DNA from: UBA11606 sp964504305
Lineage (GTDB): Bacteria; Actinomycetota; Acidimicrobiia; Acidimicrobiales; Aldehydirespiratoraceae
Direction of reading: 5' to 3'
DNA: 64,000 nucleotides
Assembly (NCBI GenBank): GCA_964504305.1
Contig: CAZDEB010000009.1
Location: 1 to 64,000, forward strand
The notes beneath the pieces are model-generated. The model saw only the letters and a program-made list of their open reading frames with translations. It did no database searches and was not told the origin of the DNA. Both the position numbers and the translations under genes were made by a program. Shown here piece by piece: positions 43,915 through 52,111 of the stretch. How positions within the stretch are numbered: position 1 is the stretch's first letter; each line of letters begins with the position of its first letter.

Positions 43915-44922
43915 ATGGATCTAGGACTCATCTGGGGATATTGGGGCCGGGGGATGCCGGACAACTTTGTCGAGCTCACCGTCGAAGCCGAAAAAGCGGG
44001 CTTCGACGCAGTGTGGACTGCCGAGTCCTGGGGTTCCGATGCGTTCTCACCACTCGTGCTTCTTGCCGCTCACACCGAGCGCATCAAACTTGGGACAAGC
44101 GTCGTTCAGATTTCGGCCCGAACCCCAGCGGCGACCGCGATGCACGCGATCACCCTCGATCACATTTCGAACGAGAGAACGATTCTCGGACTGGGCGTCT
44201 CGGGTCCGCAGGTCGTCGAGGGCTGGTACGGCATGCCGTCAGCCAAGCCTCTGGCTCGAACCCGCGAATACGTCGAGATACTGCGGCGGGCCTTTCGGCG
44301 TGAAGGTCCGCTCGAGTTCTCCGGCGAACACTTCCAGCTGCCGTTTGTGGGCGACGGGTCGACCGGTCTTGGCAAGCCGCTGAAGATCATGACTCATCCC
44401 TTACGCGAGATCCCGATCTGGATCGGCGCCGAGGGGCCCAAGAACGTTGCGCAAACGTGTGAGATCGCTGACGGGTGGTTTCCGCTCTACTACTCGCCGT
44501 GGCGAGCGGAGGTGTATCACGACCAGATCAAGGACCGAAAGGCCGGCTTCGAGATCTGCGTGAACGCTTCGTTCAGAGTCCATGGCGACGTCGAGGAGGC
44601 GTTGTGGCCGACCAAAGCTTCGCTGGGATTTTACATCGGAGGGATGGGAGCAAAGGGCCAGAATTATCACACCAAGCTGATGTCGCGGATGGGGTACGAG
44701 GCCGAGGCTCTGCGGATTCAAGAACTGTTTTTGCAAGGCCGGCGAGACCAAGCAATCGCCACTGTGCCAACCGAGTTCGCGGATGAGATTTCTTTGGTTG
44801 GTTCCGTTGATCGGATCAAGGATCGCCTCCAAGCGTGGGAGGAGAGTGCCGTAACCATGATCAACGTTGCCCCCCGAACGGTAGAAGAAGTCTGGCAGAT
44901 CGCCGAACTGGTGAAGGGCTAG
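43915..44922 (+). CDS. LLM-class F420-type oxidoreductase
   Basis: This protein of 335 aa from the luciferase-like barrel family has LGLIWGYWGRGMPDNFVEL, DAVWTAESWGSDAF, KLGTSVVQISARTPAATAMHA and RTILGLGVSGPQVVEGWYG, the pattern of F420-dependent methylene-H4MPT reductase-like enzymes. IPIWIGAEGPKNVAQTCEIADGW is the cofactor-adjacent loop. The start was chosen by family length and the TACGTT box. It is divergent from the aldose epimerase. Confidence 0.9.
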   Translation: MDLGLIWGYWGRGMPDNFVELTVEAEKAGFDAVWTAESWGSDAFSPLVLLAAHTERIKLGTSVVQISARTPAATAMHAITLDHISNERTILGLGVSGPQVVEGWYGMPSAKPLARTREYVEILRRAFRREGPLEFSGEHFQLPFVGDGSTGLGKPLKIMTHPLREIPIWIGAEGPKNVAQTCEIADGWFPLYYSPWRAEVYHDQIKDRKAGFEICVNASFRVHGDVEEALWPTKASLGFYIGGMGAKGQNYHTKLMSRMGYEAEALRIQELFLQGRRDQAIATVPTEFADEISLVGSVDRIKDRLQAWEESAVTMINVAPRTVEEVWQIAELVKG

Positions 44923-44996
44923 CTAGGTCCAAGCCAATAGGCGAACGTCACCGGTTTCTGCAAGGAGCTTCTTGACAATTCTGATACGGTCTGGCC

Positions 44997-45638
44997 ATGT
45001 CGGACTCACCCTTAGGACCCGCTCAGCGTCGTATCGTCGACCACCTGAAGCGGTCGGGCCCGTGCACTACCACCAGCCTCGCCGAGGCTCTTGATGTAAC
45101 AACCCAGGCCGTTCGACCACCGTTGGCCGAACTCGAAGCCCGCGGCCTGGTGGTCGCCGAGCGGGTTGTGACCGGGGTCCGCGGCCGCCCGCCGCTCGGA
45201 TGGGCGCTTTCGCCGATCGCCATAGAGCTGTTCCCCGACCGCCATAGCGACCTCACGGTCGAGCTCATCGAGGCGATGCGAACCGCGCTTGGTGACGACG
45301 GCCTCGAACAAGTCCTTGTCGAGCGCGACCGCAAACAGCTGGCGACGATCCGCGAAGCCGCCCTCGATGCCCCCGATCTCGAAACCAGGGTCGACCGGTT
45401 GGCCCGAGTCCGCGCCGATCAGGGCTATATGGCCGAGGTTCGAGCCGACGGCGCCGACCTGCTTTTGATCGAACACCATTGCCCGGTGTGTGCCGCGGCT
45501 ACGACCTGTCAAGGGTTGTGTCAGAACGAACTCGAATTGTTCCGTGAAGCCATCGGATCTGACGCCGAGGTCGAACGAACCCAGCATCTACTTTCTGGTG
45601 ACGAGCGGTGCATCTACCGGATCCGCCGCGTTGGCTGA
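44997..45638 (+). CDS. SufR-like iron-sulfur transcriptional regulator
   Basis: This protein of 213 aa has an N-terminal winged helix (TTTSLAEALDVTTQAVRPPLAELEARGLV). A C-terminal region carries conserved Cys in HHCPVCAAATTCQGLCQNELELF and a late RC (GDERCIYRI), the cluster ligands of SufR-type regulators. These sense Fe-S status and normally repress the suf operon, but no suf gene lies nearby. TACGGT (44985-44990) lies 6 nt before the ATG. It begins an operon with a Crp/Fnr regulator (1-nt gap). Confidence 0.87.
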   Translation: MSDSPLGPAQRRIVDHLKRSGPCTTTSLAEALDVTTQAVRPPLAELEARGLVVAERVVTGVRGRPPLGWALSPIAIELFPDRHSDLTVELIEAMRTALGDDGLEQVLVERDRKQLATIREAALDAPDLETRVDRLARVRADQGYMAEVRADGADLLLIEHHCPVCAAATTCQGLCQNELELFREAIGSDAEVERTQHLLSGDERCIYRIRRVG

Positions 45639-45639
45639 C

Positions 45640-46293
45640 ATGGTCGCGTTCACCCACGGCCGCATTGTCGAGGACGGTACCGAAGTTCGTCGCGCCGACG
45701 GTGCCACGATCTTCTCCGAGGGCGACTCGACATCAACCGTCTACGCCGTTGTTGAGGGTGCGGTCCGGATAGAAATCTCGACCGAATCGGGGCAGCGTCT
45801 CGTCATCGCACGAAAGGTCACCGGTGACATTGTGGGCGAACTCGGCGCGATCGATGGCCAACGGCGATCGGCGACTGCTATCGCCGACGGAGACGTCGTG
45901 TTGGCGGCAATGAGTCATGCCGCGTTCATCGACTTGCTACGGGCCGAGCCCGTAGCAGCGATAGAGGTGATGCGGCAGATGAGCGCGCAGCTGCGTACGG
46001 CGATCGAACGCACTGCGGCGCGCAACGCGGTTGATGTCACTCAACGGCTCTCGCGGCGCCTACTCGATCTAGTTCGCGATGTCCCTTCCGATTCGCCAAC
46101 CGGCGACGTCATCGATCTACGGCTGACCCAAGACGATTTGGCCGGATGGATTGGGGCATCACGTGAGGCGACAAGCCGAGCGCTGGCCAAGATGCGCGCT
46201 GAAGGAATCGTGGCGACCGCTCGCCGCCAAGTCACGATTCTCGACATGGCGCGGCTGAACGACACGGCCAGGCTAAACGAGGAGGTGCGATGA
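45640..46293 (+). CDS. Crp/Fnr-family transcriptional regulator
   Basis: This protein of 217 aa has an N-terminal cyclic-nucleotide-binding fold (ATIFSEGDSTSTVYAVVEG, VGELGAIDGQRRSATA), a long dimer helix and a C-terminal winged helix with LTQDDLAGWIGASREATSRALAKMRAEGIV. There is no N-terminal Cys cluster as in Fnr, so a cyclic nucleotide is the likely ligand, fitting the cyclase at 2.2 kb, though partnership is unproven. The start lies 1 nt after the SufR-like stop; the end overlaps the methyltransferase start (ATGA). Confidence 0.88.
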   Translation: MVAFTHGRIVEDGTEVRRADGATIFSEGDSTSTVYAVVEGAVRIEISTESGQRLVIARKVTGDIVGELGAIDGQRRSATAIADGDVVLAAMSHAAFIDLLRAEPVAAIEVMRQMSAQLRTAIERTAARNAVDVTQRLSRRLLDLVRDVPSDSPTGDVIDLRLTQDDLAGWIGASREATSRALAKMRAEGIVATARRQVTILDMARLNDTARLNEEVR

Positions 46294-46880
46294 GTCGTTG
46301 GAACGATCGTGGCGATGTGCCACGCGGTAGCGAATACGACGCCCGGTGGGCAGCGCGGGCCGATGCCGGCCAGTCGGTGCACGGCGAAGCCGATCTATTG
46401 ACATCGCTCCTCGCCGGCGCGACCGCTTCGGTGCTCGACGCCGGCTGCGGCACGGGTCGCGTTGCGATAGAGATGGCGGCGCGGGGGTTTGATGTGGTCG
46501 GAGTCGACCTCGATCCGGGCATGCTCGACACCGCCCGACAAAAGGCACCGGAGATCGAGTGGAATCTTGGCGACTTGGCCACCGTCGAACTCGGGCGCAC
46601 CTTCGATCTTGTCGCGATGGCCGGCAATGTCATTGTCTTTGTGGCGCCCGGCACGGAGGGACAGGTCTTGTCGAGGATGGCTGATCACCTTCGGCCCGGA
46701 GGACTCTTGGTCGCCGGTTTCCAACTGGGCGCCGGTCAGATATCGCTGGCGGACTACGATGCCTTGGCCGCGGTTGCCGGGCTGGGGCTGGTTTCGAGAT
46801 GGTCGACGTGGGAGCGCAGTCCGTTTGCGGGCGGCGACTATGCGGTCTCGGTACACGAACGACGCGACACCCTTGGATGA
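46290..46880 (+). CDS. Class I SAM-dependent methyltransferase
   Basis: This methyltransferase of 196 aa has motif I SVLDAGCGTGRVAIEMA, VVGVDLDPGMLDTAR, the DLATVEL loop and RPGGLLVAGFQL. It lacks a target-recognition extension, so a small-molecule substrate is likely. The start overlaps the Crp/Fnr stop by 4 nt. It is followed closely by a CysQ-like phosphatase gene. Confidence 0.85.
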   Translation: MSRWNDRGDVPRGSEYDARWAARADAGQSVHGEADLLTSLLAGATASVLDAGCGTGRVAIEMAARGFDVVGVDLDPGMLDTARQKAPEIEWNLGDLATVELGRTFDLVAMAGNVIVFVAPGTEGQVLSRMADHLRPGGLLVAGFQLGAGQISLADYDALAAVAGLGLVSRWSTWERSPFAGGDYAVSVHERRDTLG

Positions 46881-46900
46881 CCGAGGCGGGTGGCGAGTAG

Positions 46901-47656
46901 GTGCTGATGTCGACAACTGACCACGACGTCGCGGCCGAAATTGCGTCGGCTACCGGCGATCTTCTGGTCGACCTGCTGCAGAATCCGCCTCGAAGCGCGT
47001 CGTGGGGTGGGATCGAATACGAAGGGGACCGCGCCGCTCATCTCTTTATCGTCGATCAGCTCCGCCAACGCCGACCCGACGATGCGATTCTCTCCGAAGA
47101 AGGCCACGACGACCCTGGCCGACTTCGAAGTGAGCGAGTGTGGATCGTCGACCCGCTTGATGGTTCGAGCGACTTTGGTTACTCGCCCAACTGGTCGGTC
47201 CACGTTGCATTGGTCGAAAACGGCGAACCAGTGGCGGGCGCGGTCGCGGTGCCGGGATGGGAAACCACTTGGTCTACCTATCCCGCGCCCCCGCCAAAAA
47301 CGACAGCCACCAGTGGTCAGCCCCGAATCGTTGTGCCGCGGGCCCGTAGCCGTTTCGATGGGGGCGCACTACAGCAGGCCCTGGGAGCCGAGGTGTTCGC
47401 TATTGGATCTGCCGGGGTCAAGGCAATGGCGGTCGTACGCGGCGAAGTCGACGCGTATGTGCACGGCGGCGGCCTCTACGAGTGGGATTCTTGTGCACCC
47501 GTTGCCGTAGCGCGGGCCGCCGGACTCGTGTGTTGTCGACTCGACGGCTCAGATCTCGTCTTCAACAAACCCGACCCATGGTCACCGGGCCTCATTATCA
47601 GTCAGCCAGCTCTGGTCGACGACTTGGTGGCGGTCATGGCCCACCGGCAGGCCTGA
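46901..47656 (+). CDS. cysQ: CysQ-like inositol monophosphatase family phosphatase
   Basis: This protein of 251 aa has the metal motifs of the FIG superfamily: DAILSEEGHDD (Glu-Glu), WIVDPLDGSSDFGYS and a late GLYEWDSCAPVAVARAAGL. The tail pattern and MAVVRGEVDAYVHGGG are those of actinobacterial 3'(2'),5'-bisphosphate nucleotidases that recycle PAP from sulfate assimilation; inositol phosphate cannot be excluded. Starts GTG 46901 or ATG 46907 are both possible. A hairpin (AGGGCG/CGCCCT, 47657-47674) follows the stop. Confidence 0.85.
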   Translation: MLMSTTDHDVAAEIASATGDLLVDLLQNPPRSASWGGIEYEGDRAAHLFIVDQLRQRRPDDAILSEEGHDDPGRLRSERVWIVDPLDGSSDFGYSPNWSVHVALVENGEPVAGAVAVPGWETTWSTYPAPPPKTTATSGQPRIVVPRARSRFDGGALQQALGAEVFAIGSAGVKAMAVVRGEVDAYVHGGGLYEWDSCAPVAVARAAGLVCCRLDGSDLVFNKPDPWSPGLIISQPALVDDLVAVMAHRQA

Positions 47657-47686
47657 AGGGCGGGTCAGCGCCCTAACGTTTGCGTT

Positions 47687-48031
47687 GTGACCAAAAGGGT
47701 GAAGTACCAATCACTTTCCGTTGAGCAGCACATGAGTTGCGCACGAGCGAACGTGTGGCCTCATCTCTTGTCGATAGTGAAGGCGGGCCCTGGCTTGGGC
47801 GCCGCCTTGTCGATCGAGGAACCCTGGCGGCTGTCGTATCAGCTTGATCTTGAACAATTGCCTCTCACTTTTGGGCAAGGCACGTTTCTTGTGCGTGATG
47901 ACGGCGATGAGTGCCACGTGGCGTGGGGGATTGTTTTTGACCCGGCTCCCGTCGACGCCGCGCCGGCGATGGAACTGTGTCGGCAAATGCAGTCGGCGTT
48001 GGCGTCACTAGCGACGCTGGTCGAGTCGTAA
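47687..48031 (+). CDS. Small hypothetical protein
   Basis: This small protein of 114 aa is acidic with no signal peptide. It has an alternating strand-helix pattern (SYQLDLEQLPLTFGQGTFLV, ECHVAWGIVFDP, then a helix) that weakly suggests an SRPBCC or START-like fold, but I recognise no family. TAACGT (47674-47679) lies 7 nt before GTG 47687, supporting a real leaderless gene. It is convergent with the Gfo/Idh gene 6 nt away. Confidence 0.6.
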   Translation: MTKRVKYQSLSVEQHMSCARANVWPHLLSIVKAGPGLGAALSIEEPWRLSYQLDLEQLPLTFGQGTFLVRDDGDECHVAWGIVFDPAPVDAAPAMELCRQMQSALASLATLVES

Positions 48032-48037
48032 CGCCGA

Positions 48038-49015
48038 TCAGTCCTTGGCAATGTCGGCGGCATGAAGAGCAATACGCATGACGTTGATGCTGTCGCGAGT
48101 ACGAACGACGCGTTCGGTTCGGTCTCTTACGTCCAGTATCAGATCGGCGGCCCACGAAACCGCGACGTCGCGGCAATCGATGCGATGTACTCCGTTCTGG
48201 TCGACTACCAACAAGTGCTCGTCTCCTGGTTGGCCATCGAGATCGATGTTTTGGCGGATCTCAATGGTCCCGGCGTCGCCGGTAACCATCAGCCGCACAT
48301 CTCCCCAAGTAGGAGAACCGCGAGGCGTGAGCCAATCGACACGGATGTAGGCCGATCCGGTTCCCCCTTCGAGCAGGACTTCGGCAATTGCATCAGGGTG
48401 CCCGCCGTCGGCCCAACCGGTTGTCCGCGCGGCGAGCACGTCGAGGTCGGTTCCGTCGAGAAATCGCGCCGCGTGGTGGATGTGTTGTGCGGCAAGGTCG
48501 GCAATCATGGAGCCGGACCGGAACGGGTCGGTGAACCAATCAGGCCGGTTGGAACTTCGTCGATGCGGACCGATTCCGATTAGGTGACGGGGAACACCGA
48601 TTCGGCCCTGGCTCACCAGTTGATGAGCTCTGATGACGGCGCGGCTGGCAAAGTGGTCGGTGAAGGCCACCCACCATCGCCGCCCGGTTGTCGAAACAAG
48701 CGCATCGATCTCGGCTAGTTGGCCTTGTCCGAGCGCGCCGGGGCAGGCCACGAGAACATCGGCTCCCGCGTCCATTGCCTGCGTCGACCACATGCCTCGG
48801 GTATTTGGAACCCCAGCGGTGACAACCAGGTCGGGTCGGTCGGCGAGCAGTTCTGTAGGCGCGAGGCAGGGGAGGTCGGGAAAAACGTTGCGGAATACTT
48901 GGTTGGGATCGTCATCGGTGATGCCCCAGCCAATACATGCTGCGCCAGCCGCATCAAGTGCGGTCGTGAGTTCGACGGCGTGCGGGTGATCGACTCCGAT
49001 CACCGCGAACCGCAC
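48038..49015 (-). CDS. Gfo/Idh/MocA-family oxidoreductase
   Basis: This protein of 325 aa has an N-terminal Rossmann fold (VRFAVIGVDHPHAVEL, then the TELLADRPDLVVTAGVPNTRG segment) and a C-terminal alpha/beta substrate domain. The usual EKP catalytic triplet after the nucleotide domain reads VACPGALG here, so the conserved Lys appears absent. The start is GTG 49015, with AGAGGA close upstream. It probably acts on a sugar-like compound, but activity is uncertain. Confidence 0.78.
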   Translation of the reverse strand: MRFAVIGVDHPHAVELTTALDAAGAACIGWGITDDDPNQVFRNVFPDLPCLAPTELLADRPDLVVTAGVPNTRGMWSTQAMDAGADVLVACPGALGQGQLAEIDALVSTTGRRWWVAFTDHFASRAVIRAHQLVSQGRIGVPRHLIGIGPHRRSSNRPDWFTDPFRSGSMIADLAAQHIHHAARFLDGTDLDVLAARTTGWADGGHPDAIAEVLLEGGTGSAYIRVDWLTPRGSPTWGDVRLMVTGDAGTIEIRQNIDLDGQPGDEHLLVVDQNGVHRIDCRDVAVSWAADLILDVRDRTERVVRTRDSINVMRIALHAADIAKD

Positions 49016-49133
49016 TGTGTCCTCTTCGCCCTTCGATCCCACGCGCTGGTCACAATAGTTGGAGTGGAGGGAGTGCCGGAACTTCACAACTACGAGCGTC
49101 GAATTCCGTCATAATCCCGTAACATTGTGGGCT

Positions 49134-50381
49134 ATGCGTACGCGCTCACTTCTTCTTGTATTGGTCCTTTCGCTGGTCGCCGCCGCTTGCGGCGGAGGGG
49201 GTGACGAGGCAACGGATTCGGCTGACGATTCGGCCGTTTCCACCTCAGTGGCCGACTCGTCGAATTCCTCCGACTCGACCACCTCGACCACGTCCACGAC
49301 TGCGCCACTGAGCCCACCGACCAGTCGTGGTCCCGCTCCCACCCTCGATGTGCAACCGCTCAACGGGGTCGGCGCCATCAGTGTTCTCAGCGACGAACCG
49401 GCCTACACCGGAGTTCTCGCTCAGCTCTCCGCCGATCGCAACATCGTGGCCGCGGTGGCCCTTCCGCCGGCTCCCGGAGTGCCGGGCATCGCCCCGCTCA
49501 CCGGACTACCCCTCGACGATGCCGAGCTTGCTTTGCGCCCGGCCATGGTGGCCAAGATCGACAACACCGAGAAGGGCCGACCCCAAGAGGCCCTTTCGCA
49601 GGCCGACATCGTGTACGTCACCGAGATCGAGGGCGGCTTCACCCGTCTCGCCGCGGTGTTTCACTCTCAGACGCCAGCGGCTCTCGGTCCAGTGCGGTCG
49701 GGTCGAACGACCGACATCTCGGTGTTCAGCTCGTTCAACACGCCGATATTTGTGTGGTCGGGTGCCAACCGGGTGCATTCGGCGTTGCTGCGGCGTTACG
49801 ACATGGTCAACCTCGGTGCAGGCACACGCGACGAATACTTCCGAGACAACGAACGTCCCGGTACCTACGACCTGATGACTGTTCCTTCCGTACTTTGGGG
49901 AATCGCCTCCGACAACGGCAGCGGCGGGACACCTCACCCTCATTTCGAGTACCGCGACTCCGCCACCGGCTTGCCGCCGACGGCGGTGCCCGCCAGCACT
50001 GTGCGGGTGGGCTACGCCTCGGTCAGCTCCGAATGGGATTGGGATCCCAGTCTCGCGGTGTGGCGTCGTTCCCAAGACGGAACGCCTCATGTCGACGCTC
50101 AAGGCAACGAGGTTCGGGCTGCCAATGTGCTGGTGGCCGAAGTTGCCAAAGTCAAAACCGGCATGATCGACACCGCCGGCTCGGCCGTTCGCGAACAGCA
50201 GTTCATTGGTTCGGGGAGGGGCTGGGTGTTTACCGACGGTCACGCCATCGAAGTCACCTGGACCAAGCCTTCGCTGTCGTCGGTTGCCACTTGGACTACC
50301 GCCGACGGGATCCCCGTGGCGCTCACGCCCGGGCAGACTTGGGTCGAGTTGGCCCCTAGCGGCGGCACAACCTTCGGCTAG
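49134..50381 (+). CDS. YerB-like (DUF3048) lipoprotein
   Basis: This protein of 415 aa has a signal peptide with lipobox LVAAACGG and a Ser/Thr/Asp-rich linker (about 22-65). It then has the DUF3048 domain pair found in YerB: PLTGLPLDDAELALRPAMVAKIDNT, RPQEALSQADIVYVTEIEGGFTRLAAVFH, GPVRSGRTTDI and the C-terminal FTDGHAIEVTW. The protein should be anchored outside the membrane; YerB function is unknown. A TAACAT element lies 8 nt before the ATG. It is convergent with the thiolase gene. Confidence 0.85.
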   Translation: MRTRSLLLVLVLSLVAAACGGGGDEATDSADDSAVSTSVADSSNSSDSTTSTTSTTAPLSPPTSRGPAPTLDVQPLNGVGAISVLSDEPAYTGVLAQLSADRNIVAAVALPPAPGVPGIAPLTGLPLDDAELALRPAMVAKIDNTEKGRPQEALSQADIVYVTEIEGGFTRLAAVFHSQTPAALGPVRSGRTTDISVFSSFNTPIFVWSGANRVHSALLRRYDMVNLGAGTRDEYFRDNERPGTYDLMTVPSVLWGIASDNGSGGTPHPHFEYRDSATGLPPTAVPASTVRVGYASVSSEWDWDPSLAVWRRSQDGTPHVDAQGNEVRAANVLVAEVAKVKTGMIDTAGSAVREQQFIGSGRGWVFTDGHAIEVTWTKPSLSSVATWTTADGIPVALTPGQTWVELAPSGGTTFG

Positions 50382-50383
50382 AG

Positions 50384-51565
50384 CTAGAGCTTCTGGATTA
50401 GTGTTCCGGTCCCGAGGCCGCCGCCACAACACATAGTGACGATGGCGTATTCGCCGTCGCGTCGCTGAAGTTCGTGGACCGCCTTGGTAGTGAGGATTGC
50501 GCCGGTTGCCCCCAGAGGGTGACCGAGGGCAATGGCACCTCCGTTGGGGTTGACGGTCGCCATGTCGGCGCCGAGTTCTTTCTCCCACGCCAGCACGACG
50601 GACGCGAACGCTTCGTTGATCTCGACCACATCAATGTCGTCCATGGTTAGGTCGTTGTCGGCCAGCAACTTTTTGGTGGCGGCAATCGGTCCGGTAAGCA
50701 TCAGCACGGGATCAGAACCAAGCAGGCACACGTCGACGATGCGGGCCAGCGGGGTGAGTCCCAATTCGGCGGCGTGGTCGGCGGTGGTGAGTAGCAACGC
50801 CCCAGCGCCGTCGGACACCTGACTGGCAGTGCCGGCGGTATGAATACCGTCCTCGCGGCCCACTGGCTTGAGTTGGCCAAGCCCCTCTAACGTCGTGTCG
50901 CGCAGGCCGCCGTCGCGCGAGACCGTTACCGTCTCGCCTGTCTCCTTGCCGTCATCGTCAAGAACCGGAGCTTCGATAGACACGATCTGGGTAGCGAAAG
51001 CATCCTGATCCCACGCTTTGGCGGCCAGCTCCTGACTTCTCAAGCCGAAAGCGTCGGTGTCAGCGCGGCTGATGCCCCATTGCTCGGCGATACGTTCGGC
51101 TCCTTCGAACTGCGACGTGAACTCGTAGCTCTCCCAGTAGCGCTTGTTGACCGGACGGCCGTAGTCGCGATTCGACGTTGTCGATCCCATCGGTACGCGG
51201 CTCATGAGTTCGACCCCGCAAGCAACGGCAGTGTCGACGACCCCAGATTTGACCAGCGAATACGCGAGGTTGGTGGCTTGTTGCGAGGAACCGCACTGAG
51301 CATCGACGGTTGTGGCGGCGACCTCGAGTGGAAGCCCGGCGGCCAGCCAGGCGTTGCGAGCAACGTTCATTGTTTGCATCCCCACCTGATCGACGCAGCC
51401 GCCGACCACCTGCCCGACTTCGGCTGGGTCCATGCCGGTGCGTTCAAACAACGCTTTTTGAACGTCTCCCAAGACGTTGATGGCGTGGGCGGTGGATAGT
51501 TCGCCGTTGCGGCGACCCACCGGGCTTCGTAAGGCATCGACAATCACTACATCACGTTCGGTCAT
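50384..51565 (-). CDS. Acetyl-CoA C-acyltransferase (thiolase)
   Basis: This protein of 393 aa is a complete thiolase. The nucleophile Cys lies in VDAQCGSSQQATNLA; the GHP loop is in AIALGHPLGATGAILT and the second Cys in MCCGGGLGTGTLIQKL; VEINEAFASV carries the conserved NEAF. The sequence type resembles steroid or long-chain 3-ketoacyl-CoA thiolases of Actinobacteria. TAGCAT lies 6 nt before the ATG. It acts in beta-oxidation, giving acetyl-CoA or propionyl-CoA. Confidence 0.94.
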   Translation of the reverse strand: MTERDVVIVDALRSPVGRRNGELSTAHAINVLGDVQKALFERTGMDPAEVGQVVGGCVDQVGMQTMNVARNAWLAAGLPLEVAATTVDAQCGSSQQATNLAYSLVKSGVVDTAVACGVELMSRVPMGSTTSNRDYGRPVNKRYWESYEFTSQFEGAERIAEQWGISRADTDAFGLRSQELAAKAWDQDAFATQIVSIEAPVLDDDGKETGETVTVSRDGGLRDTTLEGLGQLKPVGREDGIHTAGTASQVSDGAGALLLTTADHAAELGLTPLARIVDVCLLGSDPVLMLTGPIAATKKLLADNDLTMDDIDVVEINEAFASVVLAWEKELGADMATVNPNGGAIALGHPLGATGAILTTKAVHELQRRDGEYAIVTMCCGGGLGTGTLIQKL

Positions 51566-51624
51566 CTCGCGATGCTAGAACCCTTGGCGGCGGTAGTCGA
51601 AAACGGCGGGTCTGCTGTTGGTCC

Positions 51625-52047
51625 TCAGCGAACTTCGGCTACTTCGTACACCAGCGTGAGGCCGTCGCCCTCGCCCTTGGCCACCGCTTGAATCGTGTTG
51701 AGCCAGGCGTAGCGTTCGTCGCTGGTTTCGAATGTGGGTGCGGTGTAGACCGGCGCTGATCCCGGTCCGGCCGAGAAGTCGGCTCGGCCGCGGTACTGGA
51801 TGAAGATCAGCGCCCCGTCGTCGGTTTCGACCATGGTCCGCACGTCGAGGGTGGCGACCCCATTGGGGTCCAGAGTCATCCAATCGGCGCTGGCTTGACC
51901 TTTCATGGTGGCGTTGAGTCGTTCGCCTTCGATGCGCCCGCTCTCGACTTCGAAGATGAGGCGAGAACCGGCGGGCCCGTTGCCAACCGGAAAGATCCGG
52001 TCGCCGGCGAGCTCGATAGTGAAGGTGCAAAGGGGAATGAGTTCCAT
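51625..52047 (-). CDS. DUF3237 domain protein
   Basis: This small protein of 140 aa has the DUF3237 beta-barrel pattern: PLCTFTIELAGDRIFPVGNG, GRIEGERLNATMKGQASADW, RTMVETDDGALIFIQYRG, then YAWLNTIQAVAKGE. Members of DUF3237 are uncharacterised. The start ATG 52047 is 6 nt after TACGAT, giving a leaderless mRNA; this excludes longer readings that run into the opposite gene. It is divergent from the molybdopterin oxidoreductase. Confidence 0.8.
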   Translation of the reverse strand: MELIPLCTFTIELAGDRIFPVGNGPAGSRLIFEVESGRIEGERLNATMKGQASADWMTLDPNGVATLDVRTMVETDDGALIFIQYRGRADFSAGPGSAPVYTAPTFETSDERYAWLNTIQAVAKGEGDGLTLVYEVAEVR

Positions 52048-52111
52048 CGGCCGATCGTAGGTCGACTCCCAGAAGATGTGCCATTGCGCCAAGGAGCTGC
52101 CAGCATGGGGT

